Below, piece after piece: positions 6,238 through 13,758 of a stretch of 14,243 nucleotides of DNA (positions within the stretch are counted from its first letter, which is position 1; the number at the start of each line of letters is the position of its first letter). The translations under genes and the position numbers were made by a program. Source of the stretch: Proteiniphilum sp. UBA4084 (GTDB lineage Bacteria; Bacteroidota; Bacteroidia; Bacteroidales; Dysgonomonadaceae); contig DFYK01000121.1 of assembly GCA_002383605.1 (NCBI GenBank), positions 1 through 14,243 of the forward strand. The letters run 5' to 3'. The notes under the pieces are model-generated. The model was not told the origin of the DNA. It saw only the letters and a program-made list of their open reading frames with translations, and did not search any database.

Positions 6238-7493
6238 CACAGAATCAAAAATGCACCTTGAATATTCAGTCTGAAACGGGAAAACTGGAAGCGGTGCTCC
6301 TGCACTATCCCGGGGCTGAAGTGGAGAACATGACTCCCCGTCATGCCCAAAGAGCGCTTTATAGCGACATCCTCAACTTATCCATTGCCCGCAAGGAGTA
6401 CGACCAGCTGCTTGGTGTGCTGCAAAAAACATCCTTGGTATACGAAGTTTCCGATCTGCTCACCGGCATACTGGAAAAGGAAGATTTGAAGGAAAGGCTC
6501 CTCAGGAAAATATGTGAGGCCGAATATGTTCCGGGTTATCTCGATTTTCTGATGCAGCAGCCGGCAACCCTGCTCTCAAAGATTTTGATTGAAGGGTTGC
6601 CTCTTCGGGTCAATACGCTGACCGATTTTCTGCGGGAAGAATATTACGCACTAAAGCCACTTTACAATTTTTATTTCACCCGTGACTCCGCGGCCGTCAT
6701 CGGGAATCATGCGCTGATATGCAAAATGGCCAACAACATACGTCTGCGTGAATCGTTGATCATGGAGGCCATTTTTGGAAGCGGGCTTTATTTTCATACC
6801 GGCGTGACAAATACGTACGATTTATCGGACAACAACCCGCAGGTAAAAATTGAAGGAGGAGATATTCTGGTTATCCGGGAGGACATTCTGCTCATTGGAA
6901 ACGGAACGAGAACCACGACGCAGGGTATCGATCTGCTGGTGCAGGAGTTTTGTAAGACAGGTGCCGGGAAAAAGCATGTCATTGTGCAGCAACTGCCGGA
7001 ATCTCCGGAATCGTTTATCCACCTCGACATGGTTTTCACGATGCTCGACACCGACAAGGCGATGGTCTACAAGCCGCTTATCATGAGCAGTTCACCCTAT
7101 CAGACGGTACATATGCAGATAGAAAACGGAAAGGTTACACGCATCTCTTCCGCAAGCGGCATCCTGAACTTGCTGCGGAAACTGGGTATTGATCCGGAGC
7201 CGGTTATCTGCGGAGGAAAGGCAGACGATTGGGATCAGGAGCGTGAGCAGTGGCACAGCGGTGCCAACTTTTTAGCCATTGCGCCGGGTAAAGTGCTTTC
7301 CTATGCCCGCAATATACACACACTGGAAGAACTCAGTAAAAACGGTTTTGAAATAGTAACGGCAAACGAGGTGATTCGCGGTCAATTCGATATTCATGCT
7401 GCAGGGAAATGCGTGATCACCATTGAAGGGTCTGAACTGCCCCGCGGGGGCGGCGGTCCACGATGCATGACGATGCCGCTGCTCAGGAAGTAA
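6234..7493 (+). CDS. arcA: arginine deiminase
   Basis: A cytosolic enzyme that hydrolyses L-arginine to L-citrulline and ammonia, the first step of the arginine deiminase route to ATP and acid resistance. The 419 residues match the family's usual length. The catalytic set is complete: nucleophile C411 in GGGGPRCMTMPL, H263 and D265 in FIHLD, E207 in EGGD, and D151 in FTRD. The all-helical insertion (about 75-140) that separates true deiminases from smaller amidinotransferase-fold relatives is present. No ornithine carbamoyltransferase, carbamate kinase or arginine/ornithine antiporter gene lies next to it, so the rest of the pathway, if present, is elsewhere. It is divergent from lacI and convergent with the HAD gene, nine bases away, with no terminator hairpin between them. 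The ATG is chosen because it starts the conserved N-terminal strand and overlaps the upstream ORF stop. Confidence 0.94.
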   Translation: MTQNQKCTLNIQSETGKLEAVLLHYPGAEVENMTPRHAQRALYSDILNLSIARKEYDQLLGVLQKTSLVYEVSDLLTGILEKEDLKERLLRKICEAEYVPGYLDFLMQQPATLLSKILIEGLPLRVNTLTDFLREEYYALKPLYNFYFTRDSAAVIGNHALICKMANNIRLRESLIMEAIFGSGLYFHTGVTNTYDLSDNNPQVKIEGGDILVIREDILLIGNGTRTTTQGIDLLVQEFCKTGAGKKHVIVQQLPESPESFIHLDMVFTMLDTDKAMVYKPLIMSSSPYQTVHMQIENGKVTRISSASGILNLLRKLGIDPEPVICGGKADDWDQEREQWHSGANFLAIAPGKVLSYARNIHTLEELSKNGFEIVTANEVIRGQFDIHAAGKCVITIEGSELPRGGGGPRCMTMPLLRK

Positions 7494-7502
7494 CTATTGG
7501 AA

Positions 7503-8195
7503 TCACAGAATATCCTTTATTTCAGCCAGCGTTCGTACAGTATGCGTGGGTTCAAATCCGTCGGGTGATTCGGCTGCCGGGTTAAACCATATTTGTGCGA
7601 TACGGCTTTGGTACGCCCCTACCATATCGGCATCCCAGCTATCACCAATCATGATGGTCTGATTGCGTCGGGAGTTGGTATTCTTGAGTGCATAGGTGAA
7701 CATATCGGGATGCGGCTTGTTGATGCCAGCATCTTCCGAAAGAATGATCTTATCGAAGTAGGGTTTCAGTCCCGAGTTTTCAATCTTTTTATATTGTACC
7801 TCCCGAAACCCGTTTGACAGGATGTGCATGCGGTAACGGGGCTTCAGGTAATCCAGAAGTTCCAAAGTTCCCTCTATAAGACGTGTCTTGCGGGTTGTAC
7901 GCTCCAGAAAATCGTCGCTCAGTTTCCTGGCATATTCCGGGTCGTCTATACCGAAAGCCCTTACCGGGGCCAGAAATCGTTCCACAATGAGTTCTTCCTT
8001 TCGGATTTCTCCCTTCCTGTACATTGCCCAAAGACGCAGGTTGCCGGGCATATACACATTGTAGTAGTCTGAAAAAGTGGGATAATATTTTGCGTAATCA
8101 TAATCCAGATATATCTCCTCCAGACATTCCCTGCCGTTGAGGTGAATATCCCAGAGGGTATCATCCAGATCAATAAAAAGATTCCTGTATGTCAT
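7503..8195 (-). CDS. HAD-superfamily hydrolase, YjjG-type pyrimidine nucleotidase
   Basis: A cytosolic Mg-dependent phosphatase of 230 residues. HAD motifs are all present: motif I DLDDT (nucleophile D9, acid D11), motif II SNG (S127-N128), motif III K160 in NKPHPDMF, motif IV GDSWDAD (D185, D190). The helical C1 cap lies between motifs I and II (about 16-105). Length and motif wording fit the YjjG group, which dephosphorylates non-canonical pyrimidine nucleoside monophosphates and so cleans the nucleotide pool; individual substrate is not shown by sequence. The ATG at 8193-8195 is preferred over an in-frame TTG four codons earlier, which would fall just inside the foot of a strong hairpin. 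The gene is the last of the - strand run. Confidence 0.88.
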   Translation of the reverse strand: MTYRNLFIDLDDTLWDIHLNGRECLEEIYLDYDYAKYYPTFSDYYNVYMPGNLRLWAMYRKGEIRKEELIVERFLAPVRAFGIDDPEYARKLSDDFLERTTRKTRLIEGTLELLDYLKPRYRMHILSNGFREVQYKKIENSGLKPYFDKIILSEDAGINKPHPDMFTYALKNTNSRRNQTIMIGDSWDADMVGAYQSRIAQIWFNPAAESPDGFEPTHTVRTLAEIKDIL

Positions 8196-8207
8196 TTCTC
8201 TAAACAA

Positions 8208-8236
8208 TCACGGAGTGATTTGTATTCACTCCGTGA
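8208..8236 (-). terminator. strong hairpin between lipoprotein and HAD genes
   Basis: TCACGGAGTGA (8208-8218) and TCACTCCGTGA (8226-8236) form a perfect 11-bp stem around a seven-base loop. Reading the - strand, it follows the lipoprotein stop and is trailed by TTGTTTAG, a weak U-tract, so it may be the lipoprotein gene's intrinsic terminator. However, a -7 box for the HAD gene lies on its upstream side (8253-8246), which would put the hairpin in the HAD leader, 12 bases ahead of the ATG. Both roles are possible. Confidence 0.6.
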
Positions 8237-8245
8237 CAGATAATT

Positions 8246-8253
8246 CAAATTTA
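8246..8253 (-). promoter_or_regulatory. possible -7 box of the HAD gene
   Basis: On the - strand TAAATTTG (8253-8246) fits TAnnTTTG. No -33 TTG is seen at the expected distance, so support is limited to this element and its position just after the upstream stop codon. Confidence 0.3.
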
Positions 8254-8263
8254 ACGGATCGGG

Positions 8264-9118
8264 TTAATTAACTTCTATGATAAGATATTTTGTCAGGCTC
8301 CAGAACCGTTGCGTATCGGTAATATGAAATACCAGATTTCCATCGCTTCCTTTTATAAACTCATAAGTTCCTTCGGGATGGGTAGACCACAACTTTCCTT
8401 TGGGTGCATACAACGGTATTTCCGTTACTTCACGGATATCGATCTGCAAAAAGTAATCCTTGTTAAAAGTATCTTTCATTACCCTTGTCTGCTGCAGAAA
8501 ACCACCGGATAGAATCTTCTGATCTTTCAGTTCATTGCCTGTACCGAAAACGTAATAAGCTGTGTGAATCGTCCTGTCCTGCTCCCTGATTGTGGTAGAC
8601 TGTTGCTGGGATTCATAAGCAAGTGAGGTAACATCCTGGGAGAGCTGCGCAATCTGCTCATCTTTCAGCGAAAGTTGATTTTGCAATTCGGTCAGTCGGA
8701 CAGCACTTTCCTTCATCTCATTGTTCAACCTGTTGATGGTGTTCTTGAGCGAAGAAATCTCTTTGTTACTGCCACTTTGCTTCTTGTTCAGTTCGTCCAG
8801 CTGCTTTTTGTTGCGTTGCAGTATCTCGCTAATCATTTTGAAGTTTTCATTCACACGATCTTTGGTGTCCTGACTCATTTCACCGCTCTGTGCCGACTGG
8901 GTGGAAATATAATTTTCCGCCTCTCTGATTTTCGCAAAGTTGGCTTCTACTTCACTAATCACAGTCATCATCTCGGCAGCCTCCTGCTGGGTGCCGGCAG
9001 AAAGCATCAGAAGAGAGTCTCTTTGAGCCTGTATTTCCTTATATTCTTTCGATTCTTTTACGTTGGTACACGATACAATCAGTCCAACGATGAGCATAAA
9101 TAGCCAATTTTTTTTCAT
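8264..9118 (-). CDS. coiled-coil lipoprotein of unknown function
   Basis: A 284-residue envelope protein. From the ATG at 9116-9118 it begins MKKNWLFMLIVGLIVSC, a lipoprotein signal with lipid-bearing C17. An in-frame start ten codons upstream would only lengthen the n-region. Residues about 25-190 are an almost unbroken, charged, Q/E/K-rich heptad region with no proline, a long coiled coil. A compact C-terminal domain (about 195-284) follows, beginning near TAYYVFGTGNELKDQ and ending in beta-rich sequence. DSL (34-36) fits the Bacteroidota O-glycosylation motif D-S/T-A/I/L/V/M/T. The layout recalls Bacteroidota coiled-coil lipoproteins annotated as collagen-binding adhesin (Cbp1) relatives, from memory and not checked; structural or spacer roles in the periplasm are equally possible. 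No operon partner is evident. Confidence 0.8.
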   Translation of the reverse strand: MKKNWLFMLIVGLIVSCTNVKESKEYKEIQAQRDSLLMLSAGTQQEAAEMMTVISEVEANFAKIREAENYISTQSAQSGEMSQDTKDRVNENFKMISEILQRNKKQLDELNKKQSGSNKEISSLKNTINRLNNEMKESAVRLTELQNQLSLKDEQIAQLSQDVTSLAYESQQQSTTIREQDRTIHTAYYVFGTGNELKDQKILSGGFLQQTRVMKDTFNKDYFLQIDIREVTEIPLYAPKGKLWSTHPEGTYEFIKGSDGNLVFHITDTQRFWSLTKYLIIEVN

Positions 9119-9180
9119 AATCTCAATTTTTAGCTTTCTATAAAACAATTAATGCATGAAATAGTTTGATGACGATTATT

Positions 9181-9855
9181 CTACTTCCCGGCAACCACGA
9201 TGACAAACTCCCCTCTGGGTGTTTGTTGGGTAAAATGGATGATCAGCTCTTCCAGCGTACCCCTCACTGTTTCGGCGTAGATTTTTGTAATTTCCCTTGA
9301 TACCGAAGCTCCCCTGTTACTTCCCAAATGCTCTGCAAGTTGGCACAACGTTTTCAATACACGATAAGGTGATTCATAGAAAATCATGGTCCGGTTTTCT
9401 TCAGCAAGTTGCTGTAGTCGTGTCTGTCTGCCTTTTTTTTGTGGTAGAAATCCCTCAAAACAAAAACGATCGCAGGGCAATCCCGATTCAACCAGAGCAG
9501 GTACAAAAGCGGTAGCGCCGGGAAGGCATTCCACATCAACTCCTGCCTGAATGCACGCTCTCACGAGTAAAAAACCGGGATCGGAGATGGCGGGTGTTCC
9601 GGCATCGGAGATCAGCGCCACACAGGTGCCTCCCCTCATCTGCTCTACCATTTCATCGGTTGTTTTATGCTCGTTAAACTTATGATGCGACTGCATGCGC
9701 GTTTCTATTCCGTAATGTTTTAACAGGAATCCACTGGTACGCGTATCTTCTGCCAGAATGAGATCGCACTCCTTCAACAGGTTGATCGAACGCAATGTCA
9801 TGTCTTCCAGATTACCAATTGGTGTGGGTATGACGTATAGTTTCCCAGTCTCCAT
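9181..9855 (-). CDS. rsmI: 16S rRNA (cytidine1402-2'-O)-methyltransferase
   Basis: Transfers a methyl group from S-adenosylmethionine to the 2'-OH of C1402 in 16S rRNA at the ribosomal P site, helping decoding accuracy. The 224 residues carry the tetrapyrrole-methylase-fold signatures: PTPIGNLEDMTLR (10-22), AEDTR (35-39), SDAGTP (83-88), SDPG (91-94), a PGATAFVPALVESGLP loop, then FYESPYR and REITK. It is about 60 residues shorter than the E. coli enzyme and lacks the small C-terminal domain, which I understand to be normal in Bacteroidota. The ATG at 9853-9855 is chosen over an in-frame TTG two codons upstream. Only 14 bases separate it from the upstream unknown gene, so the two are probably co-transcribed. 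Confidence 0.94.
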   Translation of the reverse strand: METGKLYVIPTPIGNLEDMTLRSINLLKECDLILAEDTRTSGFLLKHYGIETRMQSHHKFNEHKTTDEMVEQMRGGTCVALISDAGTPAISDPGFLLVRACIQAGVDVECLPGATAFVPALVESGLPCDRFCFEGFLPQKKGRQTRLQQLAEENRTMIFYESPYRVLKTLCQLAEHLGSNRGASVSREITKIYAETVRGTLEELIIHFTQQTPRGEFVIVVAGK

Positions 9856-9869
9856 GTGCAATTTAATGG

Positions 9870-10592
9870 TTATGCAAACCCTTTTTTTATCACTTTCAGA
9901 AAGTCCTCCACCACCGGAGTATCAAAATCCCAGCTGCAATGTTCTCTCAAATAGCTTTCGGCCTGGTCAAAAGTATCAAAAGCATTTAAACGAATCATCA
10001 TCTGATTCATTTCCTCTCTGTTGTTGTGGAACAATTCCCGTTGAAATAAAAAACGGTCGTTCAGGCTGATGCTGCGTTTCAGATCCAGGGCCGTTGTGGG
10101 AGCACCGATCTTATCGTTCAAAGAGGGAACGACCGGTTTTATCTCCTTGTCTGTTTGCTGTGAATCGGTTTGTAATTCTTCAGGAGATAACTCTGTTTTG
10201 GCAGCACGTGGATTTCTGTATTCCGGCAACGCAAGACCTTCGGCATAATGGTTTTTTACGGTTTCATCTTCGGCAGTAATCTGTTTTTCGGATACCACAC
10301 TTTCTTGCACGGGTTTGTTTTCCTGTACAGGGCTATTTTCCTGTACGGGGCTATTTTCCTGTTTCACTTCCGATAAAAACTGTACCAGCTGTTCCATTTG
10401 CTGTTTCATTTCTTCGATCTGCAAAAACTCCAGTTCGTGCAGCAAGCGCGAAATCTCCTGGGTTTTGTTGAAAGATTCACTAAAAAATGAGAAAGGCAAA
10501 GCGCCGCTGTTCCGAAGAGACAACAAGCGTTGCTCCAACGACCGAATTTCGTGCAGCAACCGGTTGAAGTAATCGTTTCTTATTTCCGACAT
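9870..10592 (-). CDS. unknown cytosolic protein with coiled coil, repeat linker and conserved C-terminal domain
   Basis: A 240-residue protein I cannot assign to a named family. There is no signal peptide or membrane segment. Residues 1-75 are helical and charged (a likely coiled coil). A flexible linker of about 90 residues follows, which contains three near-identical six-residue units (PVQENS, PVQENS, PVQENK). The C-terminal 75 residues, from SLNDRFLFQRELFHNN through MNQMMIRLNAFDTF and the W-containing CSWDFD to the end, look like a compact helical domain and recall the C-termini of other Bacteroidota hypothetical proteins; that is memory, not a search. It precedes rsmI by 14 bases and has its own promoter overlapping the helicase 3' end. 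A scaffold or adaptor role is possible but not shown. Confidence 0.75.
   Translation of the reverse strand: MSEIRNDYFNRLLHEIRSLEQRLLSLRNSGALPFSFFSESFNKTQEISRLLHELEFLQIEEMKQQMEQLVQFLSEVKQENSPVQENSPVQENKPVQESVVSEKQITAEDETVKNHYAEGLALPEYRNPRAAKTELSPEELQTDSQQTDKEIKPVVPSLNDKIGAPTTALDLKRSISLNDRFLFQRELFHNNREEMNQMMIRLNAFDTFDQAESYLREHCSWDFDTPVVEDFLKVIKKGFA
10306..10359. repeat. in-frame 18-bp tandem repeat, three copies
   Basis: Units at 10306-10323, 10324-10341 and 10342-10359. The last two differ at one base (TGTACAGGGC against TGTACGGGGC at the unit start); the first is more diverged. The 18-bp period keeps frame and gives the PVQEN(S/K) repeats in the linker of the encoded protein. Confidence 0.85.
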
Positions 10593-10662
10593 CCTACAAG
10601 TTTTATCATGAAGTTTTAAACTGATGTGGCCTTAAAAAGGCAAAAACAGTTTTCATCATATG

Positions 10663-10695
10663 CAAAAGTAATCATATTTTGGAAAGTGCCACAAA
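10663..10695 (-). promoter_or_regulatory. promoter of the unknown gene-rsmI operon
   Basis: On the - strand TTTG (10695-10692), a 21-bp spacer and TACTTTTG (10670-10663) match the Bacteroidota -33/-7 pattern. The -33 element lies inside the helicase coding end. The predicted leader is about 65 nt. Confidence 0.5.
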
Positions 10696-12099
10696 ATCGT
10701 CGGGTAAATTTACCAGCCAGAGTCTCTCCGAACTGCGGGTGATGGAGGTATAAAGCCAGCGATAGAAGTTTTCACCCATATAGGCTTGTTGTATGTAACC
10801 CAAATCGAGAAATACATTCCTCCACTCCCCGCCCTGCGCCTTGTGACAGGTAACGGCATAGCCGTATTTTACCTGTAACGCATTGAAATAGGGGTTCTCT
10901 TTTACTTTTTTATACCGCAATCGTTTCTGGGAAATATCTGCATAATCTTCCATCACGTTGGCAAACAAAAGGTCATTCTGCGCACGGGTGAGACCGGGCA
11001 CTTCGGTATGCAGGACGTCCATGATTATTTTTGCCTCAAACTCAATATCATAATCACGATGATACAGCAGGACGTTGCAAAAGCGGAAGCCATACATGAC
11101 TTCTTCGCCTTTGACACGCATCACTTCCACGAACTCTCCATTTGCCAAAAAGTCGAGGTTCTCAAAACCTTCTACCCAGAAATAGTTATTTTTGGTAATC
11201 ATCAGAATATCTCCCGTGGAGAGCTCCTCTTCCCGGTAGAGCACCCTGTTTCGGATTCCGTTGTTGTAGGCATTCACCCGTTTATTGGAACGTGAAATGA
11301 CGATGGTCTCCTCCATGCCATCTCTCCGGTAGGCATCGCCAATTTCATCTATCAGCTCTGTGCCGGTGATTCGCTTCACATCGGCAAATCCGTTGATATG
11401 CAGTTTCGGATAGTCGCCCGTATCCTCAAACCGCAACGCATTCCTGAGCAGGGTAGCATTGTGAAGTATCCCCGACTCCTCCGCCTGTCGCACGATCTCC
11501 GTAAGGGTAGCGTCGGTGACCTGCAAAGAATAGGAACGCAACACCTCCTTGTCGAGAGCAGGACTGTTCTCCTGTTTCACCGGTGGCAACTGGGCATTGT
11601 CGCCGATCAGCAACATCCTGCATCCTTCGCCGGAATATACATACTCAATCAGGTCGTCGAGCAGCCTTCCTGTACCGAAGAGGGAGAAATCGGCCGATTC
11701 ATTGTTAATCATTGATGCCTCATCTACAATGAACAGTGTATGTTTGTGCAGATTTTCGGCCAGCGTGAAGTGGGGAGTTCCTTCGGCGAACTTTTGCTGG
11801 CGATAGATCTTCTTATGAATGGTGTAGGCTTGTTGCGCGGCATAGCTTGAAAACACCTTTGCCGCGCGGCCGGTAGGTGCCAGCAGGATGGTTTTCTGTC
11901 TGAACTGCGTCATTGTCCTTACCAGACTCCCGATCAGGGAAGATTTGCCTGTTCCGGCATATCCGGTCAACAGGAAAAGCTGATCGACGATTCCGGAAAA
12001 AAGAAAATCAACAATTTTATCGAGGGCTTTCTGTTGGTCGTTTGTAAAACTATAGTGGAAATTCTCGTTGATTTTCTCAATAAAGAAACGATTAACCAT
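10672..12099 (-). CDS. SF1 RecD/Dda-like DNA helicase
   Basis: A 475-residue ATP-driven 5'-3' type DNA helicase of superfamily 1B. Motifs in order: Q-motif region NDQQKAL (20-26), Walker A GYAGTGKS (46-53), motif Ia APTGRAA, Walker B VDEAS (125-129), motif III GDNAQLPPV (166-174), a motif IV region around VISRSNKRVN, motif V VTCHKAQGGEW (about 416-426) and motif VI YTSITRSSERL with the arginine finger near R455. It is far shorter than RecD2 and lacks RecBCD partners nearby, so a stand-alone repair or fork-restart helicase is likely. An in-frame ATG at 12139-12141 would add 14 residues (MIIVLLLPEK...); I prefer 12097-12099 because the following residues fit the usual N-terminus of this group. 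Confidence 0.88.
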   Translation of the reverse strand: MVNRFFIEKINENFHYSFTNDQQKALDKIVDFLFSGIVDQLFLLTGYAGTGKSSLIGSLVRTMTQFRQKTILLAPTGRAAKVFSSYAAQQAYTIHKKIYRQQKFAEGTPHFTLAENLHKHTLFIVDEASMINNESADFSLFGTGRLLDDLIEYVYSGEGCRMLLIGDNAQLPPVKQENSPALDKEVLRSYSLQVTDATLTEIVRQAEESGILHNATLLRNALRFEDTGDYPKLHINGFADVKRITGTELIDEIGDAYRRDGMEETIVISRSNKRVNAYNNGIRNRVLYREEELSTGDILMITKNNYFWVEGFENLDFLANGEFVEVMRVKGEEVMYGFRFCNVLLYHRDYDIEFEAKIIMDVLHTEVPGLTRAQNDLLFANVMEDYADISQKRLRYKKVKENPYFNALQVKYGYAVTCHKAQGGEWRNVFLDLGYIQQAYMGENFYRWLYTSITRSSERLWLVNLPDDFVALSKI

Positions 12100-12149
12100 T
12101 TTTTTTGGTAATTTTTCCGGTAAAAGTAGCACAATTATCATTCTTTTTC

Positions 12150-12157
12150 TAAATTTG
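12150..12157 (+). promoter_or_regulatory. -7 box for the membrane protein-DUF3822-rsmD operon
   Basis: TAAATTTG (12150-12157) fits TAnnTTTG and gives a leader of about 50 nt. No convincing -33 TTG is seen about 20 bp upstream. Confidence 0.4.
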
Positions 12158-12213
12158 TAGTCTAAAATCAGAAAATCAAAATCAAAACAGTATAAACTAA
12201 AAAGAAAAAGTCC

Positions 12214-12918
12214 ATGAAAGTTGTAATGAGGGTGCTTTTAGCACTAGCCATTGTTCTTTTAGCGTACATCAGTTGGAGAAGTATCCAGGGGCCCATTGAT
12301 TTCAATACGGAAGTTGCTAAACGTGATAAGGCTGTCATCCAGCGACTGGTCGACATCCGCACGGCACAGGTTGCTCTGCGTTCCCAGACCGGCGCCTACA
12401 CAGGCAGTTTCGACACACTCATCAATTTTGTGAAGGATGGCAAAATTGCCACGCTCATAAAATCGGGTGATCTGAGCGAAGCCCAATTGGAAGCAGGAAT
12501 GACTGAAGAAAAAGCCATGCAGATTATCCGTTCTGGCAACGAAAAAGCCATTAAAGATGCCGGTTTATGGGATGAATCGAAAAATGCTCCCCAGCTGGTG
12601 AGAGACTCCCTATACTCACCTGCAGTACAAGTATTGTACCCGAATCGTAATCAATTCAGCATTGATTCACTGAAGTATGTACCTTTTGCACAGGGTGCAG
12701 AATTCGAGATGGCAACCGACTCATTGATCACTGCTTCGGGATATCCCATTCAGGTGTTTGAAGCCAAAACTCCTTACTCGGTGTATTTGGGAGACCTCGA
12801 TCAGAAACTGCTGAATCAGAAGATTCAGGAGGTACTCGACCGTCCCGGAAAAAAATATCCAGGCATGCAGGTAGGTTCACTGGAAGTAGCCAACAACAAC
12901 GCAGGAAACTGGGAATAA
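12214..12918 (+). CDS. single-pass inner-membrane protein, pseudopilin-like N-terminus, unknown function
   Basis: A 234-residue protein with a very short basic cytoplasmic start (MKVVMR), one hydrophobic segment (about 5-20) and a periplasmic body; no lipobox or signal cleavage site is convincing. The segment after the membrane helix, with VDIRTAQVALRSQTGAYTGSF near 46-66, recalls the N-terminal helix and following loop of type II/IV pseudopilins, where long hydrophobic helices run into residues checking a G-x-Y-x-x-x-F/L stretch; this is resemblance only. The rest is rich in Asp, Gln and Lys and ends in a disordered tail with NNNAGNWE. It sits 24 bases ahead of the DUF3822 gene, with a small AGGCT/AGCCT hairpin (12920-12933) between. 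I cannot name a family. The co-transcription with DUF3822 is its best clue. Confidence 0.75.
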   Translation: MKVVMRVLLALAIVLLAYISWRSIQGPIDFNTEVAKRDKAVIQRLVDIRTAQVALRSQTGAYTGSFDTLINFVKDGKIATLIKSGDLSEAQLEAGMTEEKAMQIIRSGNEKAIKDAGLWDESKNAPQLVRDSLYSPAVQVLYPNRNQFSIDSLKYVPFAQGAEFEMATDSLITASGYPIQVFEAKTPYSVYLGDLDQKLLNQKIQEVLDRPGKKYPGMQVGSLEVANNNAGNWE

Positions 12919-12942
12919 CAGGCTTGACAGCCTCAACGTAAT

Positions 12943-13758
12943 ATGTTTTTACCGGAAAATATCGATTTAGGACATTCCGACGAATACAATTTATCCATTC
13001 GGCTTACGCCGGATGGATTTTCTTTTTATATCTATTCTCCTGCTAACCCATCCATTTTCCACTTTCAGGAGACTTCACTGGGAAATAAGTTATCTTATCT
13101 CGACCATATCAAGAAGGTGATTTTTGATCTGGGCTTTTTCAGTCAGGTATTCAATAAAACCACAGTAACAACAGTTTCTGCTCAGTATACCCTCGTGCCC
13201 GATGCTTTTTTTGACAAGAAAAAAGTGAAAGAGTTGTTTCATTTCAATTTTCAGGATCCACAGGGCATGGTGTTGAGTGAGGCTACTTTAACAGGTTCCT
13301 GGCATGTACTGTTTGATATGCAGGCAGAGGTACATGCCTTTTTACTGCGTAATTTGTGGAATCCGACCTTTCATCATCATATCACGCCACTGATACAGTT
13401 GTTTGAGACAGAACAGAAAGATGAGAAGACGAAGAGTTGTTTTGTTGATTTTCACGACAACTACGTCAGCGTCATCTGTTGTGAGGGTAACAGGCCACTC
13501 TCGGCCAACACCTTTGTCTGTGTAAACCCGCATGACATCACTTACTATATTGCCAGTGTATGGGAAAAGCTGAATCTCAGTCAGACCGCCGACAGGCTCT
13601 GCCTCTCGGGAGACATTGAGACACACAAAACGGAGGTCGACATTTTAAAGAAACTGATTCGCCGGGTGGAATATATCGATCTGCATCCGAAAGTCATGAT
13701 CACCGAAGCGCAAAGAAGAACGCTTCCCACCGACATCCAGGCTGCCCTATGCGTATAA
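12943..13758 (+). CDS. DUF3822 family protein
   Basis: A 271-residue soluble protein of the Bacteroidota family DUF3822, whose function is not established. Two beta-hairpin segments are visible, LSIRLTPDGFSFYIYSP (17-33) and CFVDFHDNYVSVICCEG (166-182), and a later CLSGDI (220-225). This arrangement is like the two phosphate loops and the adenosine motif of actin-like ATPases such as PilM, but the acidic and glycine residues of a working site are poorly kept, so nucleotide binding is doubtful. Its end overlaps the rsmD start by ten bases in another frame, so the two are translationally close. The family is usually found next to rsmD in Bacteroidota (general knowledge). Confidence 0.82.
   Translation: MFLPENIDLGHSDEYNLSIRLTPDGFSFYIYSPANPSIFHFQETSLGNKLSYLDHIKKVIFDLGFFSQVFNKTTVTTVSAQYTLVPDAFFDKKKVKELFHFNFQDPQGMVLSEATLTGSWHVLFDMQAEVHAFLLRNLWNPTFHHHITPLIQLFETEQKDEKTKSCFVDFHDNYVSVICCEGNRPLSANTFVCVNPHDITYYIASVWEKLNLSQTADRLCLSGDIETHKTEVDILKKLIRRVEYIDLHPKVMITEAQRRTLPTDIQAALCV

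Noticed and set aside
6006..6350. N-terminal extension of the LacI reading frame by 115 codons
   Set aside because: The extension runs antisense across the arginine deiminase start and both promoters, resembles no LacI-family N-terminus, and the helix-turn-helix begins exactly at the ATG at 6005.
12100..12141. Helicase start at the upstream ATG (14 extra residues)
   Set aside because: The added residues are not typical for the family and the extension reaches into the region next to the divergent promoter; kept only as an alternative.
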